In this document: positions 37,616 to 43,597 of the stretch, piece after piece
How positions within the stretch are numbered: position 1 is the stretch's first letter
Layout: each line of letters begins with the position of its first letter
Assembly: GCA_945865725.1 (NCBI GenBank)
Contig: CAMBEO010000014.1
Coordinates: forward strand, 1-43,597
Length of the DNA stretch: 43,597 nt
From: Thermoflexus hugenholtzii JAD2
Lineage (GTDB): Bacteria > Chloroflexota > UBA11872 > UBA12225
Reading direction: 5' to 3'
Program-made: the position numbers and the translations under genes
The notes under the pieces: model-generated
Told to the model about the DNA's origin: nothing
Databases searched by the model: none
Seen by the model: the letters and a program-made list of their open reading frames with translations, nothing else

Positions 37616-38245
37616 CTACTCGTCGGCGGCGCGGCGCGCCATGCGTGTCGCGTACAAGCGCACGTGCGCCAAGGCAAGCGCCAGGCCGTCGGCAGCGTCA
37701 TCCGGTCGAGGCGGCGCGTCGAGGGCAAGGAGCGCCTGCACCATCCGCTGCATCTGCGCCTTCGGCGCCCGCCCGAACCCTGCCAAGGCGCTCTTCACCT
37801 CGAGCGGCGTGTACTCCGCGAGGGGCAAGCCGGCCTGAGCCACGGCCAGGAGGATGACGCCACGCGCCTGGCCGACCGCCATCGCGGTCGTCGCATTCTT
37901 CCCGAAGAACAACCGTTCGACGGCGACGGCGTCAGGCCGGTGGTGACGCAGGAGGAGGGCAACGCGTTCGTGGATGTGGGCCAGGCGCGCGTGCGCATCC
38001 GTCCCCGCCGCCGTCTCGATCGTCCCGAAGGCGCGCGCCACGTACGCCCCGTCTCCCCGGGTCGATCCCGAGACCACGCCGTAGCCGGTGGTGGCCACCC
38101 CCGGGTCGATGCCGACCACGACCAGGAGCTTCCCGTCGGGTTCTTCCAAGTCCGGTCCCGCCGTCACGCGCCGGTCAGGCGCGCTAGCGGCGGCGATCGT
38201 CGCCCGGGCACGGGCAGTCAACTCGTCCAGACGCGAGGCGCCCAT
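37616..38245 (-). CDS. ruvC: Holliday junction resolvase RuvC
   Basis: The 209-residue product has the RuvC catalytic acids in VVGIDPGVATTGYGVV (Asp47), VERLFFGKNATTAMAVGQARG (Glu) and DAADGLALALAHV (Asp pair). It cleaves Holliday junctions symmetrically. The first 40 residues are extra compared with typical RuvC. The ATG at 38245 has GGAGGG about 12 bases upstream, but GTG codons at 38167 or 38119 would give a more usual length. It begins 19 bases after the yebC stop. Confidence 0.94.
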   Translation of the reverse strand: MGASRLDELTARARATIAAASAPDRRVTAGPDLEEPDGKLLVVVGIDPGVATTGYGVVSGSTRGDGAYVARAFGTIETAAGTDAHARLAHIHERVALLLRHHRPDAVAVERLFFGKNATTAMAVGQARGVILLAVAQAGLPLAEYTPLEVKSALAGFGRAPKAQMQRMVQALLALDAPPRPDDAADGLALALAHVRLYATRMARRAADE

Positions 38246-38264
38246 CGCGACGCGCCGCCCTCCG

Positions 38265-39017
38265 CTACTCGGCCAGGGCGGCGAGCAACTCCGGCGTCAA
38301 TTGCACGTTGCTGTATACGTTTTGCACGTCATCAAGGTCTTCGAGGCGCTCGACCATTCGAAGCACCTTGGCCGTCGCCTCGAGGTCCAGGGTGACCTGC
38401 GTCTTCGGCACGAACACCCGGTCGGCAGAGTCGATCGGGACGCCCCGGCCATCGAGGATCCGTCGCACCGTCTCGAGGGCATCGACCTCCGTGTAGACCT
38501 CGATGGACGTGGTGTCGGCAGTGACGTCGACGGCACCGGCATCGATGGCGGCAAGGGTGACCTCGTCCGCGTCAATGCCAAGGGCAGGAATGACGACGCA
38601 GCCACGCGCGTCAAAGATCCAGGCGACGGCCCCCGTCTCGCCGAGGGCGCCCCCGCCGCGCGTGAAGACGTTTCGGACCTCGGCGACAGTGCGGTGGCGG
38701 TTATCGGTGAGGGCCTCGATGAAGACGGCGACACCCCCCGGGCCGAAGCCCTCGTAGGTGATCTCCTCGAAGGAGGTGCCGTCGTCGTCGCCGCCGCTGG
38801 CGCGGGCGATCGCGCGCTGGATGTTGTCGGCCGGCATGTTGAGGCCGCGCGCACGCTGCATCGCGAGGCGGAGGCGGAAGTTGCCGTCAGGGTCGCCGCC
38901 GCCCTGCCGAGCGGCGATCGAGATCTCGCGGGCCAGCTTCGTGAAGACCTGTCCCCGCTTCGTGTCGTTCACGCCCTTTTGGCGCTTGATCTGCGCCCAC
39001 TTGCTGTGGCCAGACAT
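38265..39017 (-). CDS. yebC: YebC/PmpR-family protein (TACO1-like)
   Basis: The 250-residue protein begins MSGHSKWAQIKRQKGVNDTK and contains YEGFGPGGVAVFIEALTDNRHRTVAEVR, both diagnostic of YebC. The family was first described as transcription factors; later work links it to translation of difficult (proline-rich) stretches. Its place upstream of ruvC is conserved widely. It is the first gene of the minus-strand row and has a strong -10 (TATAAT) at 39083-39088. Confidence 0.96.
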   Translation of the reverse strand: MSGHSKWAQIKRQKGVNDTKRGQVFTKLAREISIAARQGGGDPDGNFRLRLAMQRARGLNMPADNIQRAIARASGGDDDGTSFEEITYEGFGPGGVAVFIEALTDNRHRTVAEVRNVFTRGGGALGETGAVAWIFDARGCVVIPALGIDADEVTLAAIDAGAVDVTADTTSIEVYTEVDALETVRRILDGRGVPIDSADRVFVPKTQVTLDLEATAKVLRMVERLEDLDDVQNVYSNVQLTPELLAALAE

Positions 39018-39082
39018 CAGTCCTGACGTTCCTCGACGATGGCGCCCCGGGGCGGTGCCCCACGAGCCGACCCGTCATCCCG

Positions 39083-39114
39083 ATTATAATCCCGTCCGTT
39101 CCGATGGATTTCAA
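39083..39114. promoter_or_regulatory. Bidirectional promoter between yebC and a small membrane-protein gene
   Basis: ATTATAAT (39083-39090) is self-complementary, so a consensus TATAAT exists on both strands. On the minus strand TTGAAA (39114-39109) precedes GATTAT by 17 bases or TATAAT by 20, giving a credible promoter for the yebC-ruv row. On the plus strand TATAAT ends 13 bases before the ATG at 39104, with no obvious -35, implying a leader of only about six bases. Confidence 0.6.
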
Positions 39115-39637
39115 CTGGCAGCCCATGGTCGGCAGCAGTTTCGTCAGCTTCTTGCTGTCGTTCATGGTTGCGAAGGCATGGCGACCGTTCGCCCCGAAGC
39201 GCTCCGAGGATGTCCTCCTCGAAGTGCCCATGGGATGGTTCGAACGGTTGCTGGTCCATCGCACGCAGGGCGCCCTGCTCATCATTTATCTCCTCCTCGG
39301 GAGCATTCCCGACGCCGGGGAAACGTGGTTCCTGGAAGGCACGCCCTCCATCGGCCTCGTCGGCCTCGCCGTCGTCCTCTCATTGCCCATGCGCTACGTC
39401 TTCACCACGACCGGCGTCGGGATCAACAACAACGCGAGTTGGGGATGGAAGACGTTCCGCAAGTACGACGTGCGCCCTGCGCGGTCGCCCTTCGGCGTCA
39501 CCGCCCTTCCGGCCACGGCCACGATCCGGCTGTCGGGACGCGCCGCCGGCCGAGGGCGAGCGCCCGACCGCACGTTGCACTTGCGCGCGGAGTCCGTGAA
39601 CGAGGCGACGCGCATCATCCGCCGCTGCGTGCGCTAG
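39104..39637 (+). CDS. Membrane protein of unknown function
   Basis: The 177-residue protein has about three membrane segments: VGSSFVSFLLSFMVAKAW, TQGALLIIYLLLGSIPDAG and PSIGLVGLAVVLSLPMRYVF. A soluble C-terminal part follows with a beta-rich, basic character (ARSPFGVTALPATATIRLSG). No family recognised. The start sits just downstream of a perfect TATAAT, and there is no ribosome binding site, suggesting a near-leaderless mRNA. Confidence 0.65.
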   Translation: MDFNWQPMVGSSFVSFLLSFMVAKAWRPFAPKRSEDVLLEVPMGWFERLLVHRTQGALLIIYLLLGSIPDAGETWFLEGTPSIGLVGLAVVLSLPMRYVFTTTGVGINNNASWGWKTFRKYDVRPARSPFGVTALPATATIRLSGRAAGRGRAPDRTLHLRAESVNEATRIIRRCVR

Positions 39638-39742
39638 ACCCTCCGGGCGTCCCCTGCCCGGTGAGACGCGGCGACGTTCGCCACGGGTGCCCGTGAGGAT
39701 GCAACGGCGTCCGGAGACCGGTCCCGTGCGACGTCCCTGGCG

Positions 39743-40525
39743 CTAGCCGCCGACGTGGACGACCTGGCGGTCGAACGCCAAGGCCATTCCCGCAGGCAAG
39801 GTCGCGTTCGTCGCCGCGTGTTCGAGGCCGTGCGACACGTGCGTGAAGAGGGTCCTCGGCGCACCGGCGCGGCGTGCGACATCGACCGCCTCCTCGAGTG
39901 AGAAGTGGGTTGGGTGGCGCCACGGGCCAAGGGCATCGAGGATAAGGAGGTCGAGGTCGCAAAGGCTGGCGAACGACGCCTCCGGGATGGCGTTGGTATC
40001 GGTCACGTAGGCGACGGCAGCGCCGCCACCGGACGGCGCAATCCGGAACGCGGTCACCACCGTCGACCCGTGCATCACGTCGAAGGGGGTTAGCTCCAGG
40101 TCGCCGACGGTGAACGGCCCGTCGATCTCCTGCAGGTCGATCTTGGGCTTGCCCCCGCCCTCGTCGCCGGGCTGGAACGCGTACGCGAACCGGTGACGTA
40201 CCTCCGCGAGGGTCGCGGCCGACCCGTGGACGCGCACTGGCGCGCCACCGCGCAGGTTGAACGCGCGCACGTCGTCAAGCCCCATGACGTGGTCGCTGTG
40301 GGCGTGCGTCAGGAGAATCGCGTCCACGCGACGCAAACGTGCATCGATGGCTTGCAGGCGGAACTCGGGGCCGGTATCGATCACGATCACGGTCTCCCGC
40401 CACTCGACCAGGAGGGAGGAGCGCCGCCGGTGGTTGCGCGGGTCGGGCGACGTGCAGGTCGCGCACGTGCACGCGATCATCGGCACCCCGTGGCTGGTGC
40501 CGGTCCCGAGGAAGGTCAGGCGCAT
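39743..40525 (-). CDS. MBL-fold metallo-hydrolase, PhnP/YycJ-like
   Basis: The 260-residue protein starts MRLTFLGTGTSHGVPMIACTCATC, with a Cys-rich strand like that of PhnP (which binds an extra zinc). It has the metallo-beta-lactamase signature THAHSDH, then DVMHGS, YVTDTN and a late His (FTHVSHGLEH). PhnP is a cyclic-ribosyl-phosphate phosphodiesterase, but similar proteins act on other phosphodiesters and no phosphonate genes are present. The real substrate is open. It starts 16 bases after the stop of the Asp-box protein gene and is probably co-transcribed with it. Confidence 0.85.
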   Translation of the reverse strand: MRLTFLGTGTSHGVPMIACTCATCTSPDPRNHRRRSSLLVEWRETVIVIDTGPEFRLQAIDARLRRVDAILLTHAHSDHVMGLDDVRAFNLRGGAPVRVHGSAATLAEVRHRFAYAFQPGDEGGGKPKIDLQEIDGPFTVGDLELTPFDVMHGSTVVTAFRIAPSGGGAAVAYVTDTNAIPEASFASLCDLDLLILDALGPWRHPTHFSLEEAVDVARRAGAPRTLFTHVSHGLEHAATNATLPAGMALAFDRQVVHVGG

Positions 40526-40541
40526 CGGCGACGGCCGGACG

Positions 40542-41564
40542 TCACGCCGCGATCATCCGGAGGGGGGTCGGAATGCCCTCGGTGAGGAGATCCCAAGTCG
40601 CCCCGGCATCGGCCGAGACGAAGACCTCGCCGGAGAACATGGCAAGAAAGAAGCGCCCGGGCACGTCAGGATCGGCGACGAGGCCAGGCACCGGTTGGAA
40701 CGCCTCGGGCAGGCCAGTGACGGGTGCCCACGTGCGCCCGCGATCGGTCGTGCGATAGGTGCGCGCGCCCGTGCGCGTCGCGTCACGCCCGAAGAATCCT
40801 GGAGCGCCGTGGGTGGCGACGGTGACGGCGATGTCCGGGTCATCGGGATGGACGGCGACCGGGCGGCAGTAGAGGCGGTCGAGGCCGTCCGATCGAGACT
40901 CCCACGTCGCCCCGGCAGTCTCGGAGACATGGATCCCGTCCGGCGTGGCGGCGTAGATGACGTGCGGTGCCGCCACCGACGTGGCGAGGCCGTGGATGTC
41001 GGGATGGACGGCGAGACCGGGCGTGCCCGCGCCGACCACCGTCCAGGTACAGCCGCCATCTGGCGACATCACGAGGCCGCCAACCTCGATCCCGGCATAC
41101 AGGACGGTCGACCGCGTCGGGTGGGGCAGGAAGGCCATGACGTGGGCTGAATGTGGTGGCAGGGGGTAGGACCACCGGCCAGCGCCCGGGAGGTTGCGCA
41201 ACGGTGCCCCCTCGGCCCACGTGGCGCCATCGTCATAACTATGCAAGATCGCGGCGGGGTCGATACCGGCGACGAAGCCCCCGGCCGCCCATGCAAGGGC
41301 GGTGACGGCCGCGCCCTCGAGGACGCCACCACATGGCGTCCACCGCAGGCCGCCATCGATCGACCGCATCGCCCCTGGACGCGGGCGCGGCATCAAGGGT
41401 GCGCGCATCGGCATCCCGTAGTCGGGCGTGATGGCCGCGACGATCACGTCACCCTTGACGGCGATCGCCTCGACGCTGGTCTCCAGGGGACCGAGCCGCG
41501 TGACGATGCCGCGGTCCGGGTTGACCCGGAAGGCGCCTTGCGTCGTGCCGAGGAAGAGTCGCAT
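40542..41564 (-). CDS. Asp-box (BNR/sialidase-like) beta-propeller protein
   Basis: From the ATG at 41564 the protein is 340 residues. It has at least six Asp-box motifs of the type S-x-D-x-G-x-T-W: SIDGGLRW, SYDDGATW, SPDGGCTW, SETAGATW, TTDRGRTW and SADAGATW. These mark a propeller as in sialidase-like and YCF48/HCF136-like proteins. There is no signal peptide (MRLFLGTTQGAFRV), so it may be cytoplasmic, and no sialidase catalytic Arg triad is evident. Function unknown. It lies 35 bases after the oligopeptide permease genes on the same strand, so it may share their transcript. The listed ORF to 42047 overlaps the permease gene in another frame. Confidence 0.8.
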   Translation of the reverse strand: MRLFLGTTQGAFRVNPDRGIVTRLGPLETSVEAIAVKGDVIVAAITPDYGMPMRAPLMPRPRPGAMRSIDGGLRWTPCGGVLEGAAVTALAWAAGGFVAGIDPAAILHSYDDGATWAEGAPLRNLPGAGRWSYPLPPHSAHVMAFLPHPTRSTVLYAGIEVGGLVMSPDGGCTWTVVGAGTPGLAVHPDIHGLATSVAAPHVIYAATPDGIHVSETAGATWESRSDGLDRLYCRPVAVHPDDPDIAVTVATHGAPGFFGRDATRTGARTYRTTDRGRTWAPVTGLPEAFQPVPGLVADPDVPGRFFLAMFSGEVFVSADAGATWDLLTEGIPTPLRMIAA

Positions 41565-41599
41565 CACGCATCCCGCATCCGCCGGTTGCGGCGGTCCCG

Positions 41600-42538
41600 C
41601 TACTGCTTCATCCGTGGGTCGAGGGCGTCGCGCAGGCCATCGCCCAAGAACGTGAAGGCGAGGAGGATGATCGCGATGCACACCGCCGGCGCGGCGATCA
41701 GCGTGGGTTGGCTGAAGATCGACGCGAGGCCATCCTGGAGCATGTTGCCCCACGACGCGGTGGGGGGGCGCACGCCGAGGCCGATGAAGGAGAGGCCCGC
41801 CTCGCCAATGATCGCCGAGGGGACGCCGAAGGCGAGGGAGACGATCACCGGCGCGAGCGTGTTCGGCACGATGTGGCGCCACATGATGCGAGCGGGCGGG
41901 GCACCAAGCGCGCGCGCCGCCTCGACGAACTCCTTCTCCTTGAGCGAGAGGACCTGCCCGCGAATGAGGCGTGCCAAGCCTTCCCACCCGAACAGGGCGA
42001 GGCTGCTGAACAGGAGGAGCAGGCCCCCCATCTGCTGGCCGAACCACGTGTCCCGGAATGCCGCGCTCATGATGATCGCGAAGAGGATGTCCGGGATCGC
42101 GTAGAAGACGTCGGCGATGCGCATCAGGAAGTTGTCGACCCGACCGCCGAAGTAGCCCGAGACGATGCCGACGACGCCCCCAAGCACGAGGCGGATCGCC
42201 ACCGGGACGAAGCCGACGACGAGCGAGATGCGGGCACCCCAGATGAGGCGGCTCAACTCGTCGCGGCCGACCCCGTCGGTGCCGAGGAGGTACGTCCAGT
42301 CGCCCGTCTCCCAGACCGGCCCGACGTAGACCTTCTCGTGGTACTGGTCATTGAACCCGTACGGTGCGACCACGGGCGCGAGGATCGCGATGGTCGCACA
42401 CGTGGCGATCGCGTAGAGGCCGAGTACCGCCATCCGGTTGCGGCGCAGTCGCAACCAGGCATCCGTCCACAGGCTGCGCGGGGGCGAGGTGCGCCGCCCG
42501 AGGGCGGCGACGGTCTCGGCCGGTGCCGCCGCGGTCAC
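41600..42538 (-). CDS. dppC: Opp/Dpp-type ABC transporter permease (DppC-like)
   Basis: The 312-residue protein has the OppC_N segment (LRRNRMAVLGLYAIATCATIAILAPVVAPYGF), the LLGTDGVGRDELSRLIWGARISL motif typical of DppC/OppC, and the cytoplasmic EAA loop EAARALGAPPARIMWRHIVPN that contacts the ATPases. It ends LGDGLRDALDPRMKQ. It forms the membrane channel with the DppB-like protein for uptake of di/oligopeptides, nickel or other small solutes. The binding protein and ATPases are not in the window. The start overlaps the dppB stop by four bases (ATGA). Confidence 0.93.
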   Translation of the reverse strand: MTAAAPAETVAALGRRTSPPRSLWTDAWLRLRRNRMAVLGLYAIATCATIAILAPVVAPYGFNDQYHEKVYVGPVWETGDWTYLLGTDGVGRDELSRLIWGARISLVVGFVPVAIRLVLGGVVGIVSGYFGGRVDNFLMRIADVFYAIPDILFAIIMSAAFRDTWFGQQMGGLLLLFSSLALFGWEGLARLIRGQVLSLKEKEFVEAARALGAPPARIMWRHIVPNTLAPVIVSLAFGVPSAIIGEAGLSFIGLGVRPPTASWGNMLQDGLASIFSQPTLIAAPAVCIAIILLAFTFLGDGLRDALDPRMKQ

Positions 42539-43545
42539 TTGTACGAGATCCTCGGGTCCAACCAGGCGTAAATGAGGTCCACCGTCAGGTTGGCGACGGC
42601 GATCAGGCCGGCGTAGAGGACCGTCGTGCCGAGTATCACCGAGTAGTCCCGTTGGCCTATGGCCTGGACGAACATGCGCCCCATCCCCGGGAAGCTGAAC
42701 ATCGTCTCGATGAAGAAGCTGCCGGTGATCAACCCGGCGAGGGCTGGGCCGAGCACGGTCGCCACCGGGATCATGCTGTTGCGCAAGGCGTGGCGGAGCA
42801 TGACGACCCGTGCACCAAGGCCCTTCGAACGGGCGGTGCGGATGTAGTCCTGACGCAAGACCTCAAGCATCGTCGCGCGCGTAAGCCGCGCGAGGAACGC
42901 CGCCAAGCCGATGCCCAGGCAGAACGACGGCAGGATCCATGGCTGCCAGGTGTTCCACGTGCGGGCGGCCACGGGCAACCATTTCAACCAGAGGCTGAAG
43001 ACGATCATGAGGAAGACGGCGAGGACGAACCCCGGCGTGGAGACGAAGACCGTGGAGATGAAGAGGCTGACGTAATCAACCCACGTGTTGTGGCGGACGG
43101 CGGCGATGACGCCGAGCGGCATGCCGATGGCGACGCCGACGATGAAGCCCAGGAGGCCAAGCGTGGCTGTCCGTCCGAAACGACTTTCCCACCACGGGCG
43201 CCCTGGGGAAGGCGGCGCGAAGATGATGTCGGTGACGCCCCGGCCCTTGTACTGGTAGGACGGACCGAGGTCGCCCTGCAGGACGCCCTTGAAGACGGGC
43301 GCCCCCGACTTGTCGATCTCGGAAGGCCACGCACCGACGTAGATCAGGAACTGGGTCCAGTCCGGTTCATCGAGGTGGTACCGGCGCATGAGCATCTCCT
43401 GGACTTCCTTGGAGAGTTCGCGTCCGGAGGAGGAGACGTCGAAGGGACCGCCAGGCGTCACCTTCATCATCACGAAGGTGATCAACGTGATGGAGAGGAG
43501 GACCGGGACGATCCAGAGCAGGCGGCGGATGAGGTACCCAAGCAT
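42535..43545 (-). CDS. dppB: Opp/Dpp-type ABC transporter permease (DppB-like)
   Basis: The 336-residue protein starts MLGYLIRRLLWIVPVLLSITLITFVMM, the DppB/OppB signature start. It has LGVIAAVRHNTWVDYVSLF and the EAA loop YIRTARSKGLGARVVMLRHALRNSMIP, and ends DLIYAWLDPRISYK. An insert of about 40 residues (VYL-like region with PSEIDKSGAPVFKGVLQGDLGPSYQ) is normal for OppB types. It is the first visible gene of the transporter operon. The substrate-binding protein would be expected upstream, beyond the window's right edge. Confidence 0.94.
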   Translation of the reverse strand: MLGYLIRRLLWIVPVLLSITLITFVMMKVTPGGPFDVSSSGRELSKEVQEMLMRRYHLDEPDWTQFLIYVGAWPSEIDKSGAPVFKGVLQGDLGPSYQYKGRGVTDIIFAPPSPGRPWWESRFGRTATLGLLGFIVGVAIGMPLGVIAAVRHNTWVDYVSLFISTVFVSTPGFVLAVFLMIVFSLWLKWLPVAARTWNTWQPWILPSFCLGIGLAAFLARLTRATMLEVLRQDYIRTARSKGLGARVVMLRHALRNSMIPVATVLGPALAGLITGSFFIETMFSFPGMGRMFVQAIGQRDYSVILGTTVLYAGLIAVANLTVDLIYAWLDPRISYK

Positions 43546-43597
43546 CGTGGTGCGTCGTCAAGTGTCGCCGGTCGGGCGCCGCGAGTGCAACCCGGGG

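Noticed and set aside
1-43597. Insertion sequences, phage genes, toxin-antitoxin pairs or tRNA genes
   Set aside because: I looked for transposase/integrase motifs, terminal repeats with an internal ORF, and tRNA-like cloverleafs with a TTCGA-type arm, and found none I could support.

Overview
The window is a high-GC bacterial chromosome segment with almost wall-to-wall genes. It has many GTG starts, several putative leaderless starts and the conserved order yebC-ruvC-ruvA-ruvB-queA. Codon usage, family content and general style suggest a Chloroflexota-like (or, less likely, actinobacterial) genome. That placement is an inference; no rRNA, tRNA or other taxonomic marker is present. I saw no transposase, integrase, prophage gene, CRISPR array or replication origin.

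Layout. (1) 1-716: 5'-truncated cupredoxin and a CopZ-like copper chaperone. (2) 846-2186: an enolase-superfamily sugar-acid dehydratase. (3) 2382-8388: an ion-channel block. A flippase-like membrane protein, a voltage-sensor protein without a pore, and a solo RCK protein lie on the minus strand. Divergent from them, across a perfect palindrome, are a two-helix K+ channel with an RCK domain and a solo cyclic-nucleotide-binding-fold protein. (4) 8835-12509: an IlvD/Edd dehydratase with an SDR, and a divergent second SDR, probably sugar-acid catabolism. (5) 12668-16472: small membrane proteins, a TauE/SafE permease and an MFS transporter. (6) 16611-18338: a beta-carbonic anhydrase behind a long hairpin-rich leader, then a Cys-rich mini-ORF coupled to a small unknown gene. 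(7) 18377-23936: a polytopic membrane protein, then a tightly coupled operon of an unknown protein, a mini membrane protein, a GT2 glycosyltransferase, a Tam-type methyltransferase and a FIST-domain sensor protein. (8) 24113-26661: a metal P1B-ATPase with a CsoR-type operator, convergent with csoR. (9) 26814-32892: a MacB-like ABC ATPase and giant FtsX-type permease, then an HtrA-like protease. (10) 32914-39017: a RecA-like protein with a degenerate P-loop, queA, ruvB, ruvA, ruvC and yebC. (11) 39104-43545: a small membrane protein, an MBL-fold hydrolase, an Asp-box propeller protein and two Opp/Dpp-type permeases.

Two things stand out. First, the channel block looks like the parts of a voltage- and ligand-gated K+ channel (S1-S4 sensor, pore, RCK, CNBD fold) split over four adjacent polypeptides. 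Second, a modular palindromic repeat (three modules, here called A, B and C) occurs at about 16 places between 0.4 and 36 kb. It lies not only between genes but also in frame inside genes, including the housekeeping enzyme QueA, an ABC permease, a RecA-like protein and the N-terminal region of CsoR. In this it resembles Rickettsia palindromic elements.

Coordinates of repeats and regulatory sites were read by eye and may be off by a few bases. Function calls rest on motif recognition without database searches.
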